This document shows, piece by piece, positions 55,581-64,000 of a stretch of 64,000 nucleotides of DNA (the stretch's first letter is position 1; every line of letters begins with the position of its first letter). This DNA comes from Siphonodentalium dalli (lineage: Eukaryota; Mollusca; Scaphopoda; Gadilida; Siphonodentaliidae): assembly GCA_032622095.1 (NCBI GenBank), contig CP136067.1:126207030-126271029 (forward strand), written 5' to 3'. The notes under the pieces were generated by a model that worked only from the letters and a program-made list of their open reading frames with translations, was not told the DNA's origin and made no database searches. The translations under genes were made by a program, and so were the position numbers.

Positions 55581-56010
55581 CTAGCTGATGAGCCCGACTT
55601 CAACCGGGCTATTTAGGGATTTATTTGTGATCACCTTCGTCTATGCAGAATATACAGCGCCTGGACAAACTATTGTTCTATAGCTCCAGACACATGCCTA
55701 TTTGAGCGTATATAAGCGTGGCCAATGTCAATGTCAAGGACACGGTCGCACGTGAAACTGGACCCGCACATATTGTTCCCGGGATCAAAGTAGTCATACA
55801 AACCAAATTTGAGTCGGATCGGTCGAGGTCCAGAAACATGGCTACATGTATATGAGCGTCTATGAGCGAGGTCAAGGTCGAAGACATGGTTGCACGTGAA
55901 TTTGGACCCCATAGTGTTCATAATCAGAATTAACGTACCGACATTACTATTGCTTGAAGCTTCCGGGGGGTGTAAAAATATTTGATTCGAGTCGAGGTAC
56001 CCACCCATCA
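55581..56010 (-). mobile_element. Helitron 3' portion
   Basis: On the minus strand the end is a perfect hairpin AGCCCGG-TTGAAGT-CGGGCT (one G-C arm mismatch-free) followed by CATCAGCTAG|T at 55581, preceded by internal repeats of CACGTGAA-TTGGACC. The 5' TC end is not seen, so length is approximate. Confidence 0.7.
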
Positions 56011-56439
56011 AAGCTGAGAGTGGTCAGATATCGATTTTTTAAGTTTGTTATTTCCCGATATGTAATTTTTGGCGGCCTGGCAAATATTCGTCAAGCCGAC
56101 GGCCTCAGACAAAATTGCGGATGAAGATGGATAACTCTAATATCAAGTGGCTTTGGTGTTAGATATTTGACAATCCGGCCAGATTTCGTTGAACAAAATG
56201 TTGATAAATAACACACTTTTTATACTATAGTTGACAGTGGTTAGCATTATTTGTTGTCAACTAATCATTCTGATAACTGAAACGGCATTTCAAGAAATGT
56301 TGTTGTTGTTTTTGGAATTTGATTACATGGGGGAACCATTTAATCTGATTGCGTACCTTTAACCATTATATTATTGACGTGCCGTGGGATAAATCCGATT
56401 CAGATAATATACGGAGAAGCTTGTCGATTTTATCATGTT

Positions 56440-56695
56440 CATTTAAAAAAAAAAAAGTAAAAATAATGATTAAAATTGATAAATAATGTAAGAAAACAAT
56501 TATCAAAAATTGTTAAACAATGTAAGACAAATTGATAAAAATTATACAATTGTTTTTTTTAAATTGTCATAGGATGTAAGAAAACATTATAAAAAATGAT
56601 ACAAATTGTTAAAAAATGTAATAAAATTATAAAAAAACGATAATATTTTTAAAGAAACTATGAACAATTTATAATTTTTTTTTATAAAATATTGT
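56440..56695. repeat. AT-rich low-complexity tandem
   Basis: Irregular repetition of AAATTGATAAAAATTATACA / TTGTTAAAAAATGTAA. Confidence 0.8.
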
Positions 56696-56698
56696 TAG

Positions 56699-56767
56699 GC
56701 CAATGCATTATCATATGCATGCGAGGCGACCTATGGTCGATTCGCATATATACGATAATACATTGGC
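56699..56767. repeat. Imperfect hairpin, 69 bp
   Basis: GCCAATGCATTATC pairs with GATAATACATTGGC and the inner ATGCATGCGA with TCGCATATA; loop around GGCGACCTATGGTCGAT. Likely a MITE remnant. Confidence 0.7.
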
Positions 56768-57176
56768 ACATGGTCTTTATTGTTGCGCCAGTGCAGCTCC
56801 CGCAATGAAAGGGTTAACCAGTTAACCTATTTTGTAATTCGACTTATAATCGCCGAGCACCGGCTTCCGGTCTGGGCTTTTAGTCATAACTGAAATAGAA
56901 AATAATTGAAAATTAAAACAAATGAAGAGCGCAAACTCCACAAAATGTACACATTTGATGCGTCATCTGATGCACGATGTATATTCGTATTTTATGGGTT
57001 AGTATTACCACAGCCATATCGTTAAAACGAATGCTCAGTGTTGTTTGATACCTAATACTTGTTGGCTAGCGTATTCATCCAGAAATCTAAATTTTACACA
57101 TTGAAGGCAGGGTTCCGTTTTTGTTGATACCTTCGCATGGGTGGGTTAGTCGGTCTCTATATCTACAAATGAATAC

Positions 57177-57494
57177 ATGTCCATTGTACACTGGATGCTA
57201 GTCATCGTGTCAATACCAAGTTTGCTTGTGGACATAGCTTTATCGCTCGCTGTAAAAATACAATTCTACAGCTGTTCCACAGCCTTGCTTTCGACAATTT
57301 TAGGGCAAGTCAGTCATCGACCTAATAATGAAACTTCTGGTGTCCGGTCAGCGGCGGGGTTAATATACCTGGCTCCTCGATATATCGGCCGTCCCAGGCA
57401 ATTTCAAATTCTGTTCCGCAGTTTGTCATTCTATTTCGCATTCCATCCCATCCCGTGGTTTGTCAAGTCCCTGATTTATTACAGACCACGATAG
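57177..57494 (+). CDS. 105-codon ATG frame with signal-like N-terminus
   Basis: MSIVHWMLVIVSIPSLLVDI and LSLAVKIQFYSCS make a long hydrophobic N-terminus; then RPNNETSGVRSAAGLIYLAP and stop after YYRPR. No clear TATA box and no clear donor. Could be a single-exon small membrane/secreted protein or chance. Confidence 0.28.
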   Translation: MSIVHWMLVIVSIPSLLVDIALSLAVKIQFYSCSTALLSTILGQVSHRPNNETSGVRSAAGLIYLAPRYIGRPRQFQILFRSLSFYFAFHPIPWFVKSLIYYRPR

Positions 57495-57972
57495 TGCAAT
57501 GTTTAATGTATTATATACATTATGCTTCCGGAGTACTTGCTTACAGCTGAAACGTTCGCTTATTTTGATGTATCTTATCTACAATACTAGTATCTGTTTG
57601 TGTATTGACTAGCAAGGCTTTTAGTGTAAATATTATTTTATTCTCAATTATATGAAGTCGTGTTTTATAATTCCGCAAGGCATCATTGTTACATCTCCAC
57701 ATAAGGTCATGCAGAGTGTACTCACGTCGTTTTTAGTATTGTTTAGAAATGACGACACATAGCGACTATGAAATAGCATAAAAACTATATATCATCGAAT
57801 AAAAAAACATGCATACGCACACACAAACATATGGCAACAATACTTTATCAGTGCATGAGTATTCTGAAATAGTAACAAGCAAAAACGGAGGATACCAGGA
57901 CTCTCCCATTTATGTTTACTGTATGTGAAGCATAAACTCCATGTTCCGCGCAGTGTAAGTACGATTATGTGA

Positions 57973-58063
57973 CAGAATGAGGTCCCCAGAGGGTGACTTT
58001 GATGATGCTGGCCTGCTGTGAGAGATAGCATCACTAAATTCACCCTCTGGAGACCTCACTCTG
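57973..58063. mobile_element. Palindromic MITE P, copy 3
   Basis: 91 bp like copy 2: CAGAATGAGGTCCCCAGAGG ... CCTCTGGAGACCTCACTCTG. Confidence 0.88.
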
Positions 58064-58779
58064 CATTGTGATACATTTGTTCACACACAGGCGAGCAACG
58101 AAGTAAAATTATAAAAGTTTCGTGTTAATCATTGCAGAGCTATTTGCCTACCATAGCCATGAAACGTTTGGAAAAAAAGTTGGGCAAAATGAAATTTATT
58201 TGTCATATATAGGACAATTTGTCAACGGGAAGGCGTGAACTCTGGCACATTATGACTTTTCACAACAACACCGTGAATTAAGCAATTTTGATTACATGGA
58301 CCATGCTTCACGCGTGCAGCCATACTCGACAATTTATACTGATGCCCTCATCTGCAATTTATGATTCTAATAATTGCTTTGTAAAGCAAAATTTGTAAAG
58401 CGGGTAGACAGACAGTGAACCTTGACTAAGTGACTCCCTCGCGACATACAATTGCGAAACTTGTTAAAACTAGGTCATTTATAACACGTGTACCGCATAT
58501 ATTTGAATTGAATATATATGAATCTATGTATCCTATACATTTTCACGTTAACAACTTACGCTATGGTACCTAAACGATCCCTGGTGAGTAGTAAACTGAT
58601 TCTTATTTTTTCATATAAGTGTGAATATTATTATGGCTAGTTATTTAAATTTATAATCAATTGGCTCAAATGACCGTGTTATATGCTCTAATTAACATCG
58701 TAATTAGAGGAACTATTTCTTCTGCAAACACTCTGCGATAATGACGTCTCACTATGCATATAGCGTGCAGAACACTTGT
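58064..58779. other. No firm gene
   Basis: A minimal first-exon candidate ATGGTACCTAAACGATCCCT|G with GTGAGT lies at 58562; too short to assign. Confidence 0.35.
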
Positions 58780-58868
58780 CATTGGCTTACAAAGTCTTGC
58801 AGAGTTTTTCGCCGCTCTGATTGGATAATTTAATTGCAGAGTCCTTGCATAGAAATTAAGGTATATAA
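58780..58868 (+). promoter_or_regulatory. Promoter-like CCAAT/TATA arrangement
   Basis: Two inverted CCAAT boxes (ATTGG at 58781 and 58820) precede TATATAA at 58862 by ~80 and ~40 bases, a standard RNA polymerase II layout. No convincing plus-strand coding start follows within 150 bases. A minus-strand ATG frame (58905-58666, MRCRTLCAILVFLIYLNFYA) overlaps it. Confidence 0.35.
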
Positions 58869-59729
58869 GGAAGACCAAAATAGCACAAAGGGTTCTGCAT
58901 CGCATATTTTTGAATTTGTATTATAGTGTATTCTTGTATTATTGGAGTTATCGTTCTTACTACAAGGTATAATCTTTCAAGCCATATCTTTCAGCTATCT
59001 AAGTAAAAAAATTCTAAGTCATTACGTTTGCATGAATGTTCAAATATTAGCTTATATGGACCAACAAATGACTGTTTTAAATCATTTACTAATATTGGGC
59101 CTCTTGAGCTATAAATACGAGACGTGCCAGGCATTTCGGTATACGCTGGCAAAGTCCAGGAAAGGTTACCGATAGCTGATAACAGGCCTATACTATCCGG
59201 ACTTGCAACAACGATATATCGGGAACGGTATGTGTGTGGCTCGTCGCATAAAACCCTCTCTTGTTAAAGACGGGTCGTGCTAAGCTAACTCAGGGAAGAA
59301 CGCTCCCATTTGGGACCACGTTGGCATGCGCAATTTGAGCTAGATTGCACCATCCGTGGATCGTGCCACATACGTGTTGACCCTTGACCGTTGTCAGTAA
59401 ACATTGAATGTTACGGTATACGGTACTACGGTGACATATACATGTATTGGGGTAAACAATAATTTATTCTCAATAACAAGTGTGTACATACATAAAAAAT
59501 TTGACTCACAACGCATATATTACAAAATGTTAGCACGTGTGTCGCAGCATAATTATACTAGATGAGAAAGGGGTCTGACTGTACGCTTTGTAAGCTTATA
59601 TTTGTCATTTCCCCATTGGATATTCACATATGTGATAACTGGTTTATCACCAAGATCTAACTGAGTTATTTGGACTGCCAATTAGTATGTACCTGTTTGG
59701 GAGTGTAAAACTGATAAGATAGTATTCAG

Positions 59730-59864
59730 GTGCTATGCCAACCGGAGGAATATAGCAATCTACTAACATCGCCGAAAATCTCAAGCAGATCGACCGTACC
59801 ATTCCATAGAAAACGTTGTCTGAACCAGTTCGTGTACTTTTGCGAAGATATCAATAATCTATTG
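59730..59864 (+). CDS. Candidate exon, unidentified
   Basis: Acceptor GATAGTATTCAG and donor GTAATG enclose exactly 45 open codons, phase 0 both sides: VLCQPEEYSNLLTSPKISSR then STVPFHRKRCLNQFVYFC, EDINNLL. Three cysteines; protein-like. The next exon could be 60048 (phase 0). Confidence 0.38.
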
Positions 59865-60047
59865 GTAATGACTGTGACAGTGGATTATTTGAATTTGCCG
59901 TGTATATGCATACGCGTATAATTGTGGAGTATATATACATACATGTACATGTATTAACTGACAGAGGACGTTTCACTAGTTTTGGTAATACATGTATTTA
60001 CGAAGGAATTCAGGGGACAACGTAAGCGTTTCCGTGAATTGGATCAG

Positions 60048-60221
60048 TGTCCCCGTGCGTATCCGTCATTCCATACGCATATCACAACAATAAGGCGTCG
60101 CCTTCGGTTCGACCAGAAACAATATCAGACTCTGTTACTGGGCGATATGGTATGCCGACATGGTTCTCAACTCACGTTTCGATTAAAATTTATGAATATG
60201 ACGCAGATCTGTCCTTTGTAA
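60048..60221 (+). CDS. Candidate terminal exon, frame uncertain
   Basis: After GAATTGGATCAG the phase-0 frame reads CPRAYPSFHTHITTIRRRLR ... LTFRLKFMNMTQICPL and TAA. A second frame over the same bases (SPCVSVIPYAYHNNKASPSV ... FSTHVSIKIYEYDADLSFVI, up to CAG|GTACTT at 60231) is equally protein-like. I cannot decide from sequence alone. Confidence 0.28.
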   Translation, partial: CPRAYPSFHTHITTIRRRLRFDQKQYQTLLLGDMVCRHGSQLTFRLKFMNMTQICPL

Positions 60222-60527
60222 TATTTGTACAGGTACTTGAAAGTTGTAGTTAACACACTTGTGACTAACTCATAATGAGTCATGATTAATATATGACGTC
60301 AGTTAATTAATTCGGACTAAATTTTACATTGTTGTATTTGTCTAGTTCTCGTAGACACCAGAGGTTATAACTCTTGTGATTTATCCCGGTGGTTTATAAT
60401 TTTGTACAACTTAAGTATATGTGTTTTGAAATTCACAACACTACCGTGTCAAGTGCAACCTGTTACAGTTTGTCAGACCGCTGCAGATTGCTGCTTTTAG
60501 GGAGGAAAATATCAATGATTAGCCATC
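60222..60527. other. No firm gene
   Basis: A frame CFEIHNTTVSSATCYSLSDR at about 60420-60480 is protein-like, but no splice sites fit. Confidence 0.35.
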
Positions 60528-60645
60528 GGCCGATTTTCGGAGATTATAACATATTGTCCGGTTCACGTATAAAAACAGAAATCAGACAGTGTCAACAATA
60601 TTATGCCAGGTTCATTAGGAGCAAGAAAGTCCAATTTCAAACTAA
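60528..60645 (+). repeat. Dispersed element, FGxYNILS-type, copy 2
   Basis: Counterpart of 49616-49740 in opposite orientation. Confidence 0.5.
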
Positions 60646-61545
60646 AAACTATGTTGAAAAAATACCCAGTCAACGTACTTAATTAGGGACACGCCATACA
60701 CTTTGTAAGCCGAGGCCGAGGACGGATCAAACATAAAATGTTTAAGCCGGCTTTTAGGTTGTGTTTTCTCGGTTGATATACATTGTAACACAGACAACCC
60801 GATGCCCCCATGTTTTTTTCCCTTTGTATGCCCATAAGTATCGTGGGGCACAAGATGCCACGCCCAAAATCAGCTTGGGTTATCAATTTGGCACCGAGCG
60901 ATATTACAAAAAGCTTTGGTTCTGAGACTGTAAGATACCAGTGTATGGCTGAAGTGCCTATACATTAGGTTTCACAGCGCGTAGAGGTACTACATGATGC
61001 CTATACGAATCGTTATATATAAGCGTGTAAGAGTAAATGGTTGGCATTTATACCATCGGACTTTATACACAGGTACCGTGCAAGTATGATTCAACTATTG
61101 CAACATTTGATATCGTCTTATCTCTGTGTCACTGTTGCTATCCAATTTACATAATTGAGTAAGCAGAACGACCACGCCAATACGAATAATATAAAAACCC
61201 AGAGCATAATGCACTTTTCGAAGCAGAACAATGCCAAGTAAAAACTCGAGAGGCTGAACCGAAACGAAATGCATCACAAAACTACCGTCAATTATGATTC
61301 ACACGATGCATAATTATTTCAGAAAATATATCAAATATGACGATCTTATTCGTAAATATTCACTTTGCCCGATAACGAATACAGTAGCTGGAATTTCACA
61401 CGGGGCAAGTTCTTTTCATTGTTGGTGGGAGCATTTCATGTCGACGCACTCCACATCAGCGCGTGTGCTCATGTAGTTGCACTTTATTTTCAGTACGTTC
61501 ACTTTTGATTCGATGGGATTAATTATGGAGTAACTGAATTTTAAT
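60646..61545. other. Upstream region of the 61546 exon
   Basis: No supported exon. An acceptor-like TTGCACTTTATTTTCAG at 61474-61490 could start the exon carrying the 61546 ATG, giving a spliced 5' UTR. Confidence 0.4.
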
Positions 61546-61730
61546 ATGGATCGTTCGTGGCTTGTTCTAGGGGCATGCTCGATTATCCATATATTTGTAC
61601 TCTCGACTCTTGTCACAGGCGGAGTAACTCAGCTGGAACTGTTAAGAGTATTGAACGAGGATGTCGCCACGACGTCGTTTCTATCTGTGTCGCCGATTCT
61701 CATTTCGGCCAATTTGGCCGGTTACTTCAT
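61546..61730 (+). CDS. First coding exon, signal peptide or membrane protein
   Basis: ATG at 61546 (AATATGG) opens MDRSWLVLGACSIIHIFVLS, then TLVTGGVTQLELLRVLNEDV, ATTSFLSVSPILISANLAGY, FM. A consensus GTGAGT donor at 61731 leaves two bases. The N-terminal 28 residues fit a signal peptide. The second hydrophobic stretch (SFLSVSPILISANLAGYF) might be membrane-spanning or a hydrophobic strand. Codon use differs from the AT-rich flanks (many GTC, GCC, TCG). Upstream acceptor at 61490 suggests a non-coding exon before it. Family not recognised. Confidence 0.5.
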
Positions 61731-62372
61731 GTGAGTTTTTCATCTGACGTGTGTGTCGGAATAATGATATGGAGGATTTATGTAAATGTTAGCCCAAACT
61801 ACATTTCCAAGTAACGATGGTTTTGTTGTTTATTTTGAGGAATAATACCGCGTCAGATGAATTCAGCCCAAATATGTTAACAGTTGTCGTGTAAAACATT
61901 CGGCAGTAAGTTAGCGTTATTTAGTATTTGTGGATGTCCTTTAACATGGGGAAAATAGACTACTGCGCTTGAACGAGCATGTGAATTGTCGTTTTTAATG
62001 TATAGCAACTTTATAATCAATAACAGAGGCATTCTCTGTCAAATAAGGTCGCTCTATTTACGATACCAATTGGGGAACTTTGTAAATTAAATTACGCGTA
62101 AACTTAACCTGCAGCAAATAGAAAAGGTGTCGGAATCGGCGTACTCGCCCCAGGGGTAACTCGCCCAATCGGCGCGTGCCAACTCGGAATAAAAGGCCAA
62201 CTCGGAATAAAAGATGCATACGGGGTGTTATATGGCGTTTGGTCCGTTGTTTCTCAATGAATATTATTGAAATTTGGTGTATATGTCCGGACTGGGACTT
62301 GGAATACAACAACGTTTGAATTGTTTTTAAATTTACAAATTTGTTGATTTTATTCATTTTGTTTTCGTTCTG
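61731..62372. other. Intron; short duplication
   Basis: Contains CCAACTCGGAATAAAAG twice in a row (62188-62221) next to ACTCGCCC motifs; otherwise nothing. Confidence 0.5.
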
Positions 62373-62712
62373 AAACACACTATAAAGTGTATATAATATA
62401 ATAACGAACACGAGACATACATAATTTATGAACTGTTAACAAAAGATATCAAATTCAATACATGACAAAGATGACTCAGTGGAGTTTATAAAGTGAACAT
62501 AAAAACATTGAGGTAAGAATCTTTTTAAGGAATTCAACTTTATTTAATGATAATAAACACATAAATTAAAATAACAAACATGAGACATACATGATGTATA
62601 AACTGTTAACAAAAGATATCAAACTCAATACATAATAAAGATTACTCAGTGAAGTTTATAAAGTGAACATAAAAATATTAAGGTAAAAATCTTTTTAAGC
62701 ATTACTAAACCG
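62373..62712. repeat. 170-bp tandem duplication
   Basis: GAGACATAC marks at 62412 and 62582; units share GAACTGTTAACAAAAGATAT and TTTATAAAGTGAACATAAAA. About 88% alike by eye. Confidence 0.92.
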
Positions 62713-62895
62713 TTTAGCACAGTCCACTTCACTCATCCGATCATCACTAAACTTCATATTTATCTTGATATTGATCTATCAGATGAGAGCTATCAAATAT
62801 TTTTTTAATTTTATAGGAAAAAATGGTCGCCAGCGGCCATATTGCATTTACGTTATATGTTATCGCGTCATGTCGATATCTAGTATTACTTAGAA
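62713..62895. repeat. ~190-bp dispersed monomer, bivalve-like
   Basis: CTCATCCGATCATCACTAAAC, GATCTATCAGATGAGAGCTATC and GGTCGCCAGCGGCCAT match the unit at 63640-64000. Confidence 0.75.
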
Positions 62896-63639
62896 ATTTC
62901 ACCTTTCCAGATTCATAATTGCTCCATTGACTGTAACAGATGGAATTATTCCCCTCTTCGGATAGAGTGTCACTGAAACTTTATTTTGTCAGACTGTCTG
63001 TATAGTCACTGATTATATATGGCAATAATCTGTAATAAGATGTAGCACTATTTCATTTTATATTTACATGCAGTGCTGTTTTTATACAACAATTCTAATC
63101 CCCCCTAGATCATCATGTGATCGACCATACATCGCGCGAGGACCTGGTTGAATTAAGGGGGGTTTTTATGGATAACTTCTGTCCTCAAGCTAGATTATAC
63201 TTATGACATTTAATGGCATGTTTCTAACATGGAGGGTTAGATATGCGTGAGACACCACCACTCTTCAATTCACACCAAGTTATCAGCTGTCATATTCGGA
63301 TATTAGAACCCTTAGCCATGATATATGGTTTATTTTGTGTATACTAGTAATATTGTTATTTTCAGTACCTTTATATACCAGTACTGTGTATAACAATGCA
63401 TATACATTAATCCATGTATACATGTATATTGATTCAACGGATTCAGTGGTTTTGTCCATCAGTCTATCAAATTTGCGGGGAAAACATGGCCACAAGCAGT
63501 ACACCCTGTTAAATTTCGAATTTGAATCAATTGGCGCACCCTGCAGCCAGCTTTTATTGGAGAACTTTTTCTCATGTGGATAGTTTGGGTCACCGCTAGA
63601 TGTGAGCCATGTTTTGTTCTCAAGCTGTCCTTGTGAAGA
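62896..63639. other. No firm gene
   Basis: Overlapping frames of 82 and 120 codons on opposite strands at 63283-63645; neither has ATG-context, splice or promoter support. Confidence 0.4.
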
Positions 63640-64000
63640 CATCACTGCCAGCGGTGATCTTGAATTTTACTATTTTTATGGCTAAATAATTTGGTTGATC
63701 ATACAGACGACACCCCTTGTCCGATCGTCACCAGATTCCACAATGATCTTCTGGATAACCAGGGGGAGACTAATCTAATTTTCCCGAATTTCGTTAAAAA
63801 ACATTACCACAGGCAGCAATTTGGTATCTTATTGTTTGATCCTCTTTTGCGTGACTGAATTGTTTAGCAACTGTACAGTCATATCCCTCATCTGATAGTC
63901 ACCACACTTTATATTGATCTTCGGGATGACAACTAGATGGGAGCTATCGAATGCTTTGAATTTTTTTGGAAAACATTGTCGCCAGCAGTCATCTTCTATT
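63640..64000. repeat. ~190-bp tandem monomers, running off the window
   Basis: At least two diverged units with CCGATCGTCACCAGATTCCA / CTGATAGTCACCACACTTTA, a GATGACAACTAGATGGGAGC block and TTGTCGCCAGCAGTCATCTT. The family resembles repeats I recall from bivalve genomes. Confidence 0.8.

Overview
The window looks like AT-rich, repeat-dense nuclear DNA from a marine invertebrate. A lophotrochozoan, most likely a mollusc (possibly a bivalve), fits best. Reasons: short exons with GT-AG borders and long introns, signal-peptide first exons with TATA-type promoters, many non-autonomous DNA transposons, Helitron ends with CTAG and a hairpin, decayed non-LTR retrotransposons, and tandem monomers near the right edge of a kind I recall from bivalve genomes (memory, not searched). 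There are no operons, no ribosome binding sites and no convincing tRNA, rRNA or CRISPR. Nearly every long open frame is repeat noise; the real coding signal sits in short exons.

Layout. 1-860: degenerate array of the short motif TTAAGCGTAA. 2117-3137: three adjoining Helitron ends. 3201-3483: terminal exon of a cysteine-rich protein with a poly(A) signal. 3779-4132: perfect hairpin, TATA box and a signal-peptide first exon. 5191-5782: hAT-type element with a perfect 8-bp target duplication. 6022-11635: 1.35-kb inverted repeats around a 2.9-kb core that holds two exons of a second cysteine-rich gene. 11949-13597: minus-strand exons, two of which join to a discoidin/fucolectin-like stretch. 13975-15851: 25-bp minisatellite, duplicated together with a unique 240-bp segment. 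15945-16420: reverse transcriptase relic. 17130-24020: inverted repeats around a ~190-bp satellite. 24238-26112: nested GC-rich MITEs.

27231-44592: a ~490-bp fold-back element and a ~2.3-kb Helitron each occur twice in opposite orientation. The left part is also the introns of a minus-strand gene (terminal exons 31538-31583 and 27904-28103). The right Helitron copy sits cleanly inside a 90-bp satellite. Between the Helitrons lie a TTAA-targeting element, a 195-bp tandem repeat, a candidate two-exon gene for a 95-aa secreted protein (35710-36102) and a TAATGGAATG decamer array. 40010-40830: LINE relic split by a palindromic MITE. 42.5-53.4 kb: mostly tandem repeats, including 1.66 kb of (GAY)n. 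54197-54609: first two exons of a secreted minus-strand protein. 55581-56010: another Helitron tail. 57-62 kb: scattered single-exon candidates, best at 61546-61730. 62.4-64 kb: tandem repeats.

How parts relate: the coding exons belong to several small secreted or membrane proteins on both strands, spread between and inside mobile elements. No pathway can be read from them. The clearest results are datable insertion events, where empty sites exist in neighbouring repeat copies, and hidden multi-exon genes that a single-ORF view misses.
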